DNA of 38,940 nt from Deltaproteobacteria bacterium (GCA_011390535.1 JAABSF010000002.1:1-38940), one strand, 5' to 3'. Positions 9,847 to 17,727 are shown, counted from the stretch's first letter. Notes: generated from the sequence alone by a model not told the origin. A program made the numbers and translations.

Positions 9847-10848
9847 ATGGATTTTTTCTCTCATGGAAAGAAAGATCTTCTTGGATTTGTCGCTAAGAGT
9901 CCGGCTATGGCTCCGGTCAGCGCATTTTTGTCTAGGCAATCAAAAACAAACCTGCCGATCATTATCGAAGGAGAGGCGGGTACAGGTAAAGAATTTGCTG
10001 CGCGGTTTTTGCATTACAATGGTTCCAGGAGGGAGGCTCCCTTTTCCACACTTTCCTTGACATCTTTGCCTCCCGAGCTCGTTTTTAATGAGCTTTTTAG
10101 TGTCACCACAGGAAAGTTTCATGGAACCCGAGGGGGAAGTTTGGTTTTAAAAGAGCTTTGGGCGTTGCCAAAAAAAGACCAAAAACGGCTTGTGGAAATA
10201 TTGAGCGATGATGGCAGGAAGGACAAAACTCCGCTGGAAGTGTGGGATGTCCGTTTGATCATGACATCATCCATGAATCTCGAAAAATCTGTTGAGAGCA
10301 AATTTGTAGATCCTGAGTTGAAGAGATTTCTGCAGCAAAACAGGGTCCTTATCCCCCCACTACGAAGAAGACCTTCAGACATAGGGGGTTTATGTGAGTT
10401 GTTTTTGGAAAGGATGGCAAATGATCTCGAAAGGCCGAAGATCAGGATGGATGCACGAGTTATAGATAGGCTGATTGAATATGATTGGCCCGGCAACATT
10501 AAAGAGTTAAAAGATATTGTAAGGCGAATAGTGGTCCAGGCGACAGAAAACCGGATAACAGAGCACCACCTGAAAGGGATCCTTCCTATGGTAGAAGATG
10601 ATATTCCAGTTGACAGGTTTTCTTTGGAGGAGCTCATGAGAGCCAAGCTCGGGACCTTTTTAAAGAGAATCCGTGGATACCATGTTGAAGGTCTCTACTC
10701 TGAGGTGATGTCTCGTGTTGAGACACCGCTTCTGGAGTTGGTGCTTGAAGAGACGGGAGGAAATCAACTTAAGGCCTCGAAAATATTGGGGATCAATCGC
10801 AACACGCTTCGCAACAAAATCAGGAAAAAGAGCATAAGAGTTCGTTGA
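9847..10848 (+). CDS. NtrC-like AAA+/Fis protein with degenerate ATPase motifs
   Basis: This 333-residue protein has the outline of a sigma54 activator without a receiver: an AAA+ domain (about 10-250) and a Fis-type helix-turn-helix (about 290-333, LEETGGNQLKASKILGINRNTLRNKI). Walker A is present (GEAGTGKE, 42-49) and the sensor II WPGN is kept (214-217). Three other signatures are lost: the sigma54-contacting GAFTGA loop is replaced by TTGKFHG (87-93), Walker B reads LVLKEL (99-104) instead of LFLDEI, and the arginine-finger segment (YRLN) reads KRFLQQNRV. It is therefore unlikely to remodel sigma54 polymerase; a DNA-binding role through the Fis domain is more plausible. It starts 24 bases after rodA, probably cotranscribed with the cell-shape operon. 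Confidence 0.85.
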   Translation: MDFFSHGKKDLLGFVAKSPAMAPVSAFLSRQSKTNLPIIIEGEAGTGKEFAARFLHYNGSRREAPFSTLSLTSLPPELVFNELFSVTTGKFHGTRGGSLVLKELWALPKKDQKRLVEILSDDGRKDKTPLEVWDVRLIMTSSMNLEKSVESKFVDPELKRFLQQNRVLIPPLRRRPSDIGGLCELFLERMANDLERPKIRMDARVIDRLIEYDWPGNIKELKDIVRRIVVQATENRITEHHLKGILPMVEDDIPVDRFSLEELMRAKLGTFLKRIRGYHVEGLYSEVMSRVETPLLELVLEETGGNQLKASKILGINRNTLRNKIRKKSIRVR

Positions 10849-10892
10849 ATTATGATCATTATCTGATTTTATTTCTATTGAATAAGTTGTTC

Positions 10893-10922
10893 TTGCGAAA
10901 ACTCTAGATACTCCGCTAAAAT
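10893..10922 (+). promoter_or_regulatory. Candidate sigma70 promoter for psd
   Basis: TTGCGA (10893-10898) and TAAAAT (10917-10922) are separated by 18 bases in the 100-base gap ahead of the phosphatidylserine decarboxylase gene. The -10 box is close to consensus. Predicted transcription would begin about 20 bases before the ATG. Confidence 0.45.
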
Positions 10923-10948
10923 GAAGAACTCTTTTTTTATGGTGACTT

Positions 10949-11809
10949 ATGACTCAAAAAGAAAATACTGTATTTGCTACATCTTTGTTATTGGATCTTC
11001 TCCCTAAGAAAACCTATACACGTTTAGCAGAGTTAGGTGGCAGGGTTCCAATACCCAGGATTTTTAGAAGAACTGCTTATGATCTTTTTTCTCGTTTATA
11101 CAATATAAACAAAGGTGAGATAGGGGGCGATCTAAGTGATTATGAATGTTTTGATGATTTTTTTACTAGAAAATTGCCCAGCGGTTGTAGAGATATAAAG
11201 ACTCATGAGAGTTTGTTTATAAGCCCTTCGGATTCACAAGTGGTAAGCGTTGGAAAGGTGTCACAAGGGGCAATGTTACAGGCCAAAGGAATGTTTTATA
11301 AGGCAGAAGATCTTCTAGGATCAAAGAAACTGGCCGATGAATTTGAAGGCGGAGATGTTTTAACCCTCTATCTCCGCCCTCGGGATTACCATCGCGTTCA
11401 TTTTCCGGTGTCCGGTGTGGTGGACGAGGTTTGTTATATTCCGGGTAACCGATATCCGGTGATCCCAGCGGCCGTGAATTCAGTGAAAGGTCTCTATAGG
11501 AAAAACGAGAGGGTAGTGACGATACAAAGCAGTTCATTATTGGGCCGGGTGACAACTGTGATGGTTGCTGCCTTGGGTGTCGGCAATGTCTCTTTGAGTT
11601 GGGGTGCGAATGGGCCTGTATATACGGGTGAAAATGTAGATTTTTCCGGACTGGAAAATGTTGAAGTGGATGCCGGAGATGAGTTGGGAATTTTCCATTT
11701 GGGCTCTTCGGTGATAGTCTTGTTTCAGCGAGACAAAATTAAGTTGAAAAGTGTTGATGTTGGCGCAACAGTTCGAATCGGAGATGTGTTGGGAGAGAGA
11801 AAAACTTGA
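10949..11809 (+). CDS. psd: Phosphatidylserine decarboxylase proenzyme
   Basis: The enzyme converts phosphatidylserine to phosphatidylethanolamine at the cytoplasmic membrane using a pyruvoyl group made by self-cleavage. The protein has 286 residues. The autocleavage motif is LGSS at 251-254 (LGST in E. coli), so Ser253 would become the pyruvoyl group. The other members of the proteolytic triad are visible as Asp95 in SPSD and His148 in DYHRVH. The family's N-terminal FFTRKLP and RPRDYHRVHFPVSG motifs are present. The ribosome binding site is weak (GGTG). No phosphatidylserine synthase gene lies nearby. Identification is secure by motif order and length. Confidence 0.96.
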   Translation: MTQKENTVFATSLLLDLLPKKTYTRLAELGGRVPIPRIFRRTAYDLFSRLYNINKGEIGGDLSDYECFDDFFTRKLPSGCRDIKTHESLFISPSDSQVVSVGKVSQGAMLQAKGMFYKAEDLLGSKKLADEFEGGDVLTLYLRPRDYHRVHFPVSGVVDEVCYIPGNRYPVIPAAVNSVKGLYRKNERVVTIQSSSLLGRVTTVMVAALGVGNVSLSWGANGPVYTGENVDFSGLENVEVDAGDELGIFHLGSSVIVLFQRDKIKLKSVDVGATVRIGDVLGERKT

Positions 11810-11871
11810 GTTTTTTAGATGGATTGTGTTCATGAGTAAACGTACTGGTATTATATAGCATCTTGAGGGGA

Positions 11872-13995
11872 ATGGCGTTGAAGACTAGAAACAGACAGCT
11901 TGTGTTTACCAAAAGAGAGTTGCAAGAGATGGGGGCCACCATTCGGGGTGTGGAAGAACCTGAGAGGAAGAAAAAAAAGAAGAGAGGTTGGATGAGCGTG
12001 CCGGAAGACGGCACGAACGAGGAAGAAGAGGCCACAATATTTTCAGGTGAAGGTTCGGAAGCTTTTCGCGAGATGAGTGAAGTTTTGGAGGCTAGTGTAA
12101 ACAAGGCTTTTGATGCTTTGCCGGATTACACTCCTAATCTTCCCATGATGTCGGGGGGGACGTTGCAGGCTCTCGACAATGTCATAGCAGGGCTCTCGGA
12201 TGATGAGTATGCGGTATCAAATGAAAATGAAAGCGCTGAAGATGACTTTATCATTCCAATTACACTGGCAACAAAAGATGATTCGGGTTCTGATGAATCA
12301 ACACAGACTTTTCCACCGCCTGTGCCGGCACATTCAAAAAGCAATGGTGATGTTGATAAAGAAACAGCTTTCAGAGGAGATGGGCACTCGTCGACGACTA
12401 ATGTAAGCGGTGTTGTCGAAAAAGACGAAGCCCTGTTGGAAAAAGACGAGACGGTAAAGAAGAGCACCGGAGGTTTAGAAGAAAATACTGCAATCGTTGA
12501 GAAAACAGATGAGACAGAGAAAAACAAAGCTGAGGCGACAGGCTCTTTTGACAGCGTTTTTAAAGCGTTCTCCTCTTCCGGAGATGTTACTGCAACGAGC
12601 GGAGAGATTGCCTCACATAAGGAACAGGCAGAAGGTTTATTAGCAGGTGGGTCGTCATCGGGGCAAAGTCCGGTTGAGGCATCATTTCAAGATGACGAAG
12701 AGGAGGAGGATAAAGATGGTATTGTAAAAGGAACCAATATCAAAGGGTCGGATACAGTGCGTATTTATAGTGGTGCCTTGGTTAATGATGCACCAGCGCC
12801 GGCATTGGAAGATGAATCAGCCGAATTGTTGGAGCCGCCGCCGGTCCCGGAAGAAGAGAAACCGCCGCCACCACCGGTGCCCGAAGAAGAGAAACAATCG
12901 CCGCCGCCGCCGGTGCCCGAAGAAGAGGAAACATCGCCGCCGCCGCCGGTGCCTGAAGAAGAGGAAACATCGCCACCGCCGGTGCCCGAAGAAGAGAAAC
13001 AATCGCCTCCGCCGGTACCAGAAGATGATAAGAGGACGACCAAATCATTCCCTCCCCCGGTACCGCAAGGTAAACCTGCAGGCCAAGAACCCTTGTCGGC
13101 GGTGGAAGTGGTAGAATCGGAAGAAGGGGGTGGTGCTTCTGCTAAAGGTTTGAAGGGGGAGGATTCTCTCAATGAGAGCTCAAGGGAAAAAGCTTATGAA
13201 AAGCCCTCAGCCCCAAAGAAAAAGAAAAAAGCTAAGCGAAAAGCTAAAAAGAAGACTTGGTTTGAAGGGTTTTTCAATGATGATTACCTGCTGACACTTC
13301 CTTATGAAACCACTGATGTATCCATCATTGAAGCTGATTTTATTCAAAAGCAACTGGATCTTCCCAAAGAGAGCCGGTTACTGGATCTTGGCTGTGGATA
13401 TGGGCGTCATGCGGTGGAGATGGCTCGCAAGGGATATAACTTGGTTGGGTTGGATAGTTCTCTTCCAATGCTGATAAAAGCTGCAGAGTTAGGCGAGCAA
13501 TATGGTGTGGAAGTCAATTTCATGCATGGTGACATGAAAGACATGAGTTTTGAAAATAAGTTTGATGGAGTTTATTGTTTTAATACAAGCTTTGGGTATT
13601 TTGACGATGATCTAAACAAGAAGGTCTTAGGACAGATATTTAATGCGCTGAATCCCGGTGGCCGGTTTCTTTTAGAGGTAGTAAATAGAGATTTTATTTT
13701 GACCGATTTACCCCTCAGGGTGTGGTGGGAGGGGAACGGTTGTGTGGTCATGGAGGAGGTGGAGTTTAATTATTTTACAAGCAGGATCGAATCAAATCGT
13801 TCGGTTGTATTTAATGATGGTCGGCAGGTGGATCACAACCTGTCTATTCGTGTTTACAGTTTGCATGAGCTTGGCAGGTTGCTACATCAGTCCGGATTTG
13901 TTGTACGTTCAGTGACAGGTAATTTAGCTACTCCCGGAAGATTTTTTGGGCCTCATTCTCCTTACCTGATTATCAAGTCAGAAAGAAAAAAATAA
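11872..13995 (+). CDS. SAM methyltransferase with long acidic, Pro-rich N-terminal region
   Basis: The protein has about 707 residues in two parts. The C-terminal 250 residues form a class I methyltransferase: motif I is LLDLGCGYGRHAVEMA, followed by GLDSS, HGDMKDMSF, the FNTSFGYF segment and LNPGGRFLLEV. The first 450 residues look disordered: acidic stretches, basic runs (KKKKK, KKKKKAKRKAKKK) and seven PPPVPE(E/D)(E/D)-type repeats. The domain most resembles stand-alone methyltransferases of myxobacteria; the substrate is unknown. I take the ATG at 11872. AGGGG sits unusually close to it, and an in-frame TTG at 11863 is the alternative. It follows psd after 62 bases. The tail may be a protein-binding platform, which is inference. 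Confidence 0.88.
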   Translation: MALKTRNRQLVFTKRELQEMGATIRGVEEPERKKKKKRGWMSVPEDGTNEEEEATIFSGEGSEAFREMSEVLEASVNKAFDALPDYTPNLPMMSGGTLQALDNVIAGLSDDEYAVSNENESAEDDFIIPITLATKDDSGSDESTQTFPPPVPAHSKSNGDVDKETAFRGDGHSSTTNVSGVVEKDEALLEKDETVKKSTGGLEENTAIVEKTDETEKNKAEATGSFDSVFKAFSSSGDVTATSGEIASHKEQAEGLLAGGSSSGQSPVEASFQDDEEEEDKDGIVKGTNIKGSDTVRIYSGALVNDAPAPALEDESAELLEPPPVPEEEKPPPPPVPEEEKQSPPPPVPEEEETSPPPPVPEEEETSPPPVPEEEKQSPPPVPEDDKRTTKSFPPPVPQGKPAGQEPLSAVEVVESEEGGGASAKGLKGEDSLNESSREKAYEKPSAPKKKKKAKRKAKKKTWFEGFFNDDYLLTLPYETTDVSIIEADFIQKQLDLPKESRLLDLGCGYGRHAVEMARKGYNLVGLDSSLPMLIKAAELGEQYGVEVNFMHGDMKDMSFENKFDGVYCFNTSFGYFDDDLNKKVLGQIFNALNPGGRFLLEVVNRDFILTDLPLRVWWEGNGCVVMEEVEFNYFTSRIESNRSVVFNDGRQVDHNLSIRVYSLHELGRLLHQSGFVVRSVTGNLATPGRFFGPHSPYLIIKSERKK
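12833..13070 (+). repeat. In-frame tandem repeat coding PPPVPEEE units
   Basis: There are seven imperfect units of about 27-36 bases, each coding two to five prolines, V-P and two to four acidic residues. The central units (12890-13010) are nearly identical in DNA (CCGCCGGTGCCCGAAGAAGA core), which suggests recent slippage-driven copy change; the outer units have drifted. Confidence 0.9.
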
Positions 13996-14022
13996 TAAGA
14001 GATGCGATGATGTAACAGTGGA

Positions 14023-14775
14023 TCATCCTTCTATATAAGGGCAATCGAAGCCTTTGGCTTTGAGTTGTGAACAAAGCTTTTTTCTGGCTCTCTCTGCGAT
14101 TTGACGCGCTCTCTCTCTGCTCACACCAAACTCGTTACCTATTTCCGCGAGGGAGCGTGGTTTATCTGCAAGAAAACGTGAATCAGCAATAAATCGTTCT
14201 CTTACATCTAATTCTCTTAACGCGTTTCCAACAGCTTGTTTCAAACGTTCTCTCTCTTGTGAAAAGATAGCTTCTTTTTCAACTCCTTCTTTTGTAGGTA
14301 TGTCGGTTTGACGAATTAAGTCTAAAGAAACATCTCTTTTTGGTGCGTCCGGCGCTGAGGAGCTTCCAAGCAATCGTCTCTCCGCCCTGGTTGTTCCTCG
14401 GGCGGATACACTGCGTGATCTTGCAATGCATTGTCTTATTGCATCACGAATCCACCACGCAGCATAGGTCACAAGCCGCGTCTTTCGATCAGGATCAAAG
14501 CGTTTTACTGCTTCCGCCAAGCCTAAATTTCCAGCTTGCACGAGCTCATTGAGATCGCAACCGTAGCGTCTGTATTCCAAGGCAACTTTGACCACATATC
14601 TGAGGTTTGCCAAAATGAGTTTTTCAGCAGCTGATGAGTCATTTTCATCTCTTAATCTGCGTGCCAGCTCCAGTTCTTCTTCTGTTGATATTGGATGATA
14701 ACGAGCGGCAAGAGAGAGATAGAAAGAAAATCCGTCACGAAGTTCGTTGGTTTTCGGATTTTTTGCAAGAACCAT
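14023..14775 (-). CDS. Compact RpoH-like sigma factor lacking region 3
   Basis: This 250-residue group 3 sigma70-family factor has region 1.2/2.1 (FSFYLSLAARYHPISTEEELELARRL), region 2.2-2.4 (LVQAGNLGLAEAVKRFDPDR, then RLVTYAAWWIRDAIRQCI) and region 4.2 with a clear helix-turn-helix (SLAEIGNEFGVSRERARQI). After region 2.4 the segment GTTRAERRLL resembles the start of the RpoH box (TTKAQRKLFF in E. coli) but the FFNLR half is missing, and only about 55 poorly conserved residues separate it from region 4. The protein is about 35 residues shorter than E. coli RpoH. The ATG has GAGG eight bases upstream. The gene lies downstream of an NtrC-type regulator on the same strand. Which promoters it reads cannot be told from sequence. 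Confidence 0.88.
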   Translation of the reverse strand: MVLAKNPKTNELRDGFSFYLSLAARYHPISTEEELELARRLRDENDSSAAEKLILANLRYVVKVALEYRRYGCDLNELVQAGNLGLAEAVKRFDPDRKTRLVTYAAWWIRDAIRQCIARSRSVSARGTTRAERRLLGSSSAPDAPKRDVSLDLIRQTDIPTKEGVEKEAIFSQERERLKQAVGNALRELDVRERFIADSRFLADKPRSLAEIGNEFGVSRERARQIAERARKKLCSQLKAKGFDCPYIEG

Positions 14776-14893
14776 GATTTTAACCTCACTGTAAAATGTT
14801 CAGAGAGGTGTACTTGCAAAAGTTGTACCGAGGATGTAACGACATAAAAAAGCTTGTATATCAGGAGGTTTCAACAAAATAAAGAGAATCAAC

Positions 14894-14912
14894 AATTTGC
14901 GCAGCGCAAATT
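14894..14912. repeat. 19-bp perfect palindrome upstream of sigma factor gene
   Basis: Arms AATTTGCGC and GCGCAAATT flank a single central A. It lies in the 178-base gap between the NtrC-type gene and the sigma factor gene, about 120 bases upstream of the sigma start. No T-run follows on the minus strand, so an operator is as likely as a terminator hairpin. Confidence 0.5.
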
Positions 14913-14953
14913 TTACGCCAATCGTCCTGGTGGCGCATATTTTGCGTGGTGTT

Positions 14954-16339
14954 TCAGGGTTGGGACATTTGATCTTTTCTATACAGTTTCATCTTGTATT
15001 GGATTTTTCGTTTGCTAATCCCAAGAATCTCAGATGCCTTTTTTGTGGATCCTCCCACCAACTCCAGGGTTTTTTCGATCGCATAGCGTTCAATCTCTTT
15101 AAGTGAAGAACCTGGAATAATTGGGTTTTCTGTTGTGGTTTTTTGAGAGAGATAAGGGGGCAAGTGTTCTTCTTGTATTCGAGGGCCATTGACTAAAACT
15201 ACGGCTCTTTGGATTGCATTTTCCAATTCGCGGACATTTCCAGGCCAGTGATAGGACATCAGAGCTGAAATTGCGTCATCTGCGAAACCCATTATCTCTT
15301 TATTGTTTTCCCTGCAAAATCGCTTCAAAAAGTACATGCATAACAATGGAATATCTTTTGGTTTTTCTCTTAATGCGGGTACATGAAGAGAAATAACATT
15401 TAATCTGTAGAACAGATCTTCGCGAAATTTCCCTTTTTTTACAGATGTTGGAAGATCTTTATTTGTTGCGGCAAGGATACGAATGTCCACATCGATTGTT
15501 TCAGTGCCTCCTACCCGCTGGAATTTTCGTTCTTGGAGAAACCGAAGCAGCTTTACTTGGGTGCCCAGCGGGATTTCCACCACTTCATCCAATAGCAAAG
15601 TTCCTTTGTCTGCGAGCCGAAAGTGCCCTTCATGTCTTTGAACGGCTCCTGAAAAAGCTCCTTTTTCATGTCCAAAAAGCTCGCTCTCTAAGATCCCTTC
15701 AGCGAGTGCGGCACAGTTCAAGGTCACAAAAGGACCGTTGTTTCGAGGACTGTTGTTGTGAATAGCTCTGGCTACAAGCTCTTTTCCGGTGCCGCTTTCC
15801 CCGCAAATAAGTACTGAAGCCTGACTTGGCGCAATTTGCTTTATTGCCCGGTAAAGAGTGTGCATTGGTCCACTAGTCCCAATCAAACCGGAAAAACCCT
15901 CTTCTCCGTCTTCGAAAATCTGCTGTGTTGATTCTTGAGAGAGGCTGCTATTCCTACGCTTTAGTGCTTTTTCTATACTGTCGATGAGAGCATTTTCTTC
16001 TACCGGCGTTCTGAGGAAATCTGAGGCTCCGTCTTTTACTGCTTGAACAGCATCAGTCCATGAACAGGTCTTGTCCATGAAAATTACCGCAATATCAGGG
16101 TCCATTTCCTTTAGTTTCTTTAGTAAACGACGGCCCCATATCCCTTGAGTGTGGTAACATGAAAGAACCAGATCCGGACGGAACGCAGCAAACTTCTCTA
16201 ATGCCTTGAATCCGTCTACGGCGCTTTCTACTTCGTGATCAAAACGTTCCAACAGATCCTTTGTTTCACGACGCAATGTTTTTGCGCCGATGACAAGAAG
16301 TATTCTCCCCTGTGTCTTGCTGTTTATCTCAAAAGTCAT
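14954..16339 (-). CDS. NtrC-family sigma54 activator with pseudo-receiver
   Basis: The 461 residues have NtrC layout: receiver-like domain (12-130), AAA+ (150-395) and Fis helix-turn-helix (about 420-461). The AAA+ part looks fully active: Walker A GESGTGKE (180-187), GAFSGA sigma54 loop (227-232), Walker B LLLDEV (248-253), sensor ATNKDL and arginine-finger FREDLFYRLN. The receiver has lost its chemistry: the acidic pair is gone (RILLVIGAK instead of ILVVDDE), the phospho-acceptor position in PDLVLSC is Cys61 rather than Asp, and the switch Lys in DFLRTP is replaced. Activation by histidine-kinase phosphorylation is therefore unlikely. No kinase gene is nearby. It is divergent from the lipoprotein gene at 16.7 kb, across an intergenic region with paired inverted repeats. 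Confidence 0.93.
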   Translation of the reverse strand: MTFEINSKTQGRILLVIGAKTLRRETKDLLERFDHEVESAVDGFKALEKFAAFRPDLVLSCYHTQGIWGRRLLKKLKEMDPDIAVIFMDKTCSWTDAVQAVKDGASDFLRTPVEENALIDSIEKALKRRNSSLSQESTQQIFEDGEEGFSGLIGTSGPMHTLYRAIKQIAPSQASVLICGESGTGKELVARAIHNNSPRNNGPFVTLNCAALAEGILESELFGHEKGAFSGAVQRHEGHFRLADKGTLLLDEVVEIPLGTQVKLLRFLQERKFQRVGGTETIDVDIRILAATNKDLPTSVKKGKFREDLFYRLNVISLHVPALREKPKDIPLLCMYFLKRFCRENNKEIMGFADDAISALMSYHWPGNVRELENAIQRAVVLVNGPRIQEEHLPPYLSQKTTTENPIIPGSSLKEIERYAIEKTLELVGGSTKKASEILGISKRKIQYKMKLYRKDQMSQP

Positions 16340-16409
16340 GGGTTTTTTCTCATGAATCCTTTGATTTCAATAAGCTGTTGGTGGCTTTTTGAACCTTGAT
16401 TTGTTCAGA

Positions 16410-16424
16410 GCGAAAAATTTTCGC
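16410..16424. repeat. 15-bp palindrome upstream of the NtrC-type gene
   Basis: GCGAAAA and TTTTCGC arms flank one central base, 71 bases upstream of the NtrC-type regulator's start. Possible operator; no supporting copy of exactly this sequence was noticed elsewhere. Confidence 0.35.
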
Positions 16425-16582
16425 ATCTGTTTATTATCACTTAATGTTACGAAAACCAAGGGAGATAAAAAATGATATAGCGGGAGTGCTGTTCTGTGAA
16501 TTAGGACTGTCCACTCGGCCTAGCTTCGACTTTTAGCCACGGTCTTTGTCTACATTATATCCAATTTTTGAAAACCGCGCCC

Positions 16583-16639
16583 ATAGAGTGGTAAAAATCT
16601 GGTATTTTGAATGGATACAAGTAAAATGTACCACTCTAT
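16583..16639. repeat. Perfect 11-bp inverted repeat pair in divergent intergenic region
   Basis: ATAGAGTGGTA at 16583-16593 and TACCACTCTAT at 16629-16639 are exact reverse complements, 46 bases centre to centre. They lie in the 389-base region between the divergent NtrC-type gene and the lipoprotein gene. Apart from this pair and the 15-bp palindrome, I see no gene in the region. Confidence 0.6.
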
Positions 16640-16728
16640 CCCGAAAAAAGGGGAGGGAAAGAAGTACAGAAAAGAGACAGAAGAAAAAGAATTGATTTTT
16701 TAAACGAGAACCGGAGAGGTCATGAAAT

Positions 16729-17451
16729 ATGATGGAATGTTTTTTTCAGAACCCGTCTTTAAGGGGTCTTGCTAGGTTGGAAAAACTCCGGCTCAGCGGA
16801 ATACTATGTGTTTTTGTTTTCCTGTCTGTTGGGTTTGTGTCGTGCAAACAACCGGTGCAAGGGCCCCAAGATACTGTGAAAGCTTATGTTTTGGCTATCA
16901 AACAAAATGATACCGACAGGGCTTATTCGTTGCTTTCAGAAGGTTTGCGGGAAAGATGTACCCGCAGACAGTTTAAGCGCAACTTGAAACAAGCAAGGAA
17001 AAAGAACAAGAAAGAGTTAGAAACTCTATTAAACAAACCGAAAAATATTCAACACACCGCTTCGGTGGATCTTGGGTCCGGTGATAAGCTTCTTTTAGAA
17101 AAAGAAGGAGGTGTGTGGCGTGTTGTAAGTGAACCGTTTTCCTTTTATGGACAGAAGACACCTAGAGAGGCTCTGAGATCTTTTGTGAGGGCGTTGGAGC
17201 GGAAGCGGTATGAGGTTCTTCTTAAGTTTGCTCCAAGGCAGTGGCGCAAACAAATGGAAGTAAAGGATATCAAAAGGTTGTATGAAGGAGAGAGAGCAAA
17301 AAAGACTAGAGTTTTGGTAGCTAATTTGAAAAAGAGCTTGGATAATAGAATAGAGATCAGTGGCGACAAAGCTGTGATGTTGTATGGAGATAATCAGCAG
17401 GTCAGGTTTGCCAAAGAAGAGGGTGTCTGGAAAATTGTGGGTTTTGAGTAA
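16729..17451 (+). CDS. Lipoprotein with two NTF2/DUF4878-like domains
   Basis: This 240-residue predicted lipoprotein has a signal ending near FVSC at about residue 39. Two similar halves follow. The first starts PQDTVKAYVLAIKQNDTDRAYSLLS and ends GGVWRVVSE; the second starts TPREALRSFVRALERKRYEVLLKF and ends EGVWKIVGFE. The pattern of an alpha-helical start and a strand ending in GxWkI is typical of DUF4878/NTF2-like lipoproteins, so this looks like an internal duplication. GGAGAGG lies nine bases before the ATG at 16729; a second ATG directly follows. It is transcribed away from the NtrC-type gene. NTF2-like domains often bind small ligands or peptides; no specific role can be given. Confidence 0.8.
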   Translation: MMECFFQNPSLRGLARLEKLRLSGILCVFVFLSVGFVSCKQPVQGPQDTVKAYVLAIKQNDTDRAYSLLSEGLRERCTRRQFKRNLKQARKKNKKELETLLNKPKNIQHTASVDLGSGDKLLLEKEGGVWRVVSEPFSFYGQKTPREALRSFVRALERKRYEVLLKFAPRQWRKQMEVKDIKRLYEGERAKKTRVLVANLKKSLDNRIEISGDKAVMLYGDNQQVRFAKEEGVWKIVGFE

Positions 17452-17582
17452 CTCTGTTATCAGGGCTTGAAAAATTTTCACGATCTGGGTTTTTGTGCTA
17501 AGTGTTTGTTTTTTCTTATGGTTTAAGAAAAAAAAAGGTTTTAGAGTTTGTGGTTTGGAATAGACATGACAGATGTTTCACA

Positions 17583-17643
17583 GATCGTTCTAAAAAGTAA
17601 GAGAATGGCAGAGCGACGATCCATTATAGAGATCGGGTTTTTT
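17583..17643 (+). terminator. Candidate terminator with competing upstream hairpin
   Basis: CGATC (17617-17621) can pair with GATCG (17631-17635), followed by GG and six T (17638-17643). An upstream GATCGT (17583-17588) can pair instead with ACGATC (17616-17621), which would disrupt the terminator. The stem is only five base pairs, so this is a weak call. It lies in the 313-base gap between the DUF4878-like lipoprotein and the 57-residue gene. Confidence 0.3.
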
Positions 17644-17698
17644 GTCTATTATATCGGGAGCTTAGAGTAACAGCGGCAAAAAAAACAGCTCTCTGGGC

Positions 17699-17727
17699 TT
17701 GCCTGGTCTATGGATTGCATATAAAAT
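17699..17727 (+). promoter_or_regulatory. Candidate promoter for the 57-residue gene
   Basis: TTGCCT (17699-17704) and TAAAAT (17722-17727) are 17 bases apart. Predicted transcription starts near 17734, inside the 31-bp palindrome that begins at 17720. Confidence 0.5.

Noticed and set aside
10119-10646. 175-residue minus-strand frame opposite the NtrC-like gene
   Set aside because: Shadow of the plus-strand gene, whose Walker A, WPGN and Fis motifs are recognisable; Ser/Leu-rich antisense composition.
9847-10848. Calling this a working sigma54 activator
   Set aside because: The GAFTGA loop, Walker B Asp and arginine-finger segment are all missing.
12833-13070. Possible CRISPR-like array
   Set aside because: Units are contiguous, in frame and proline/glutamate coding, with no unique spacers.
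12765-13172. Minus-strand frame coding SSSGTGGG repeats opposite the methyltransferase
   Set aside because: It is the mirror of the plus-strand PPPVPEEE repeat; no ribosome binding site or domain, and the plus-strand gene is complete with a methyltransferase domain.
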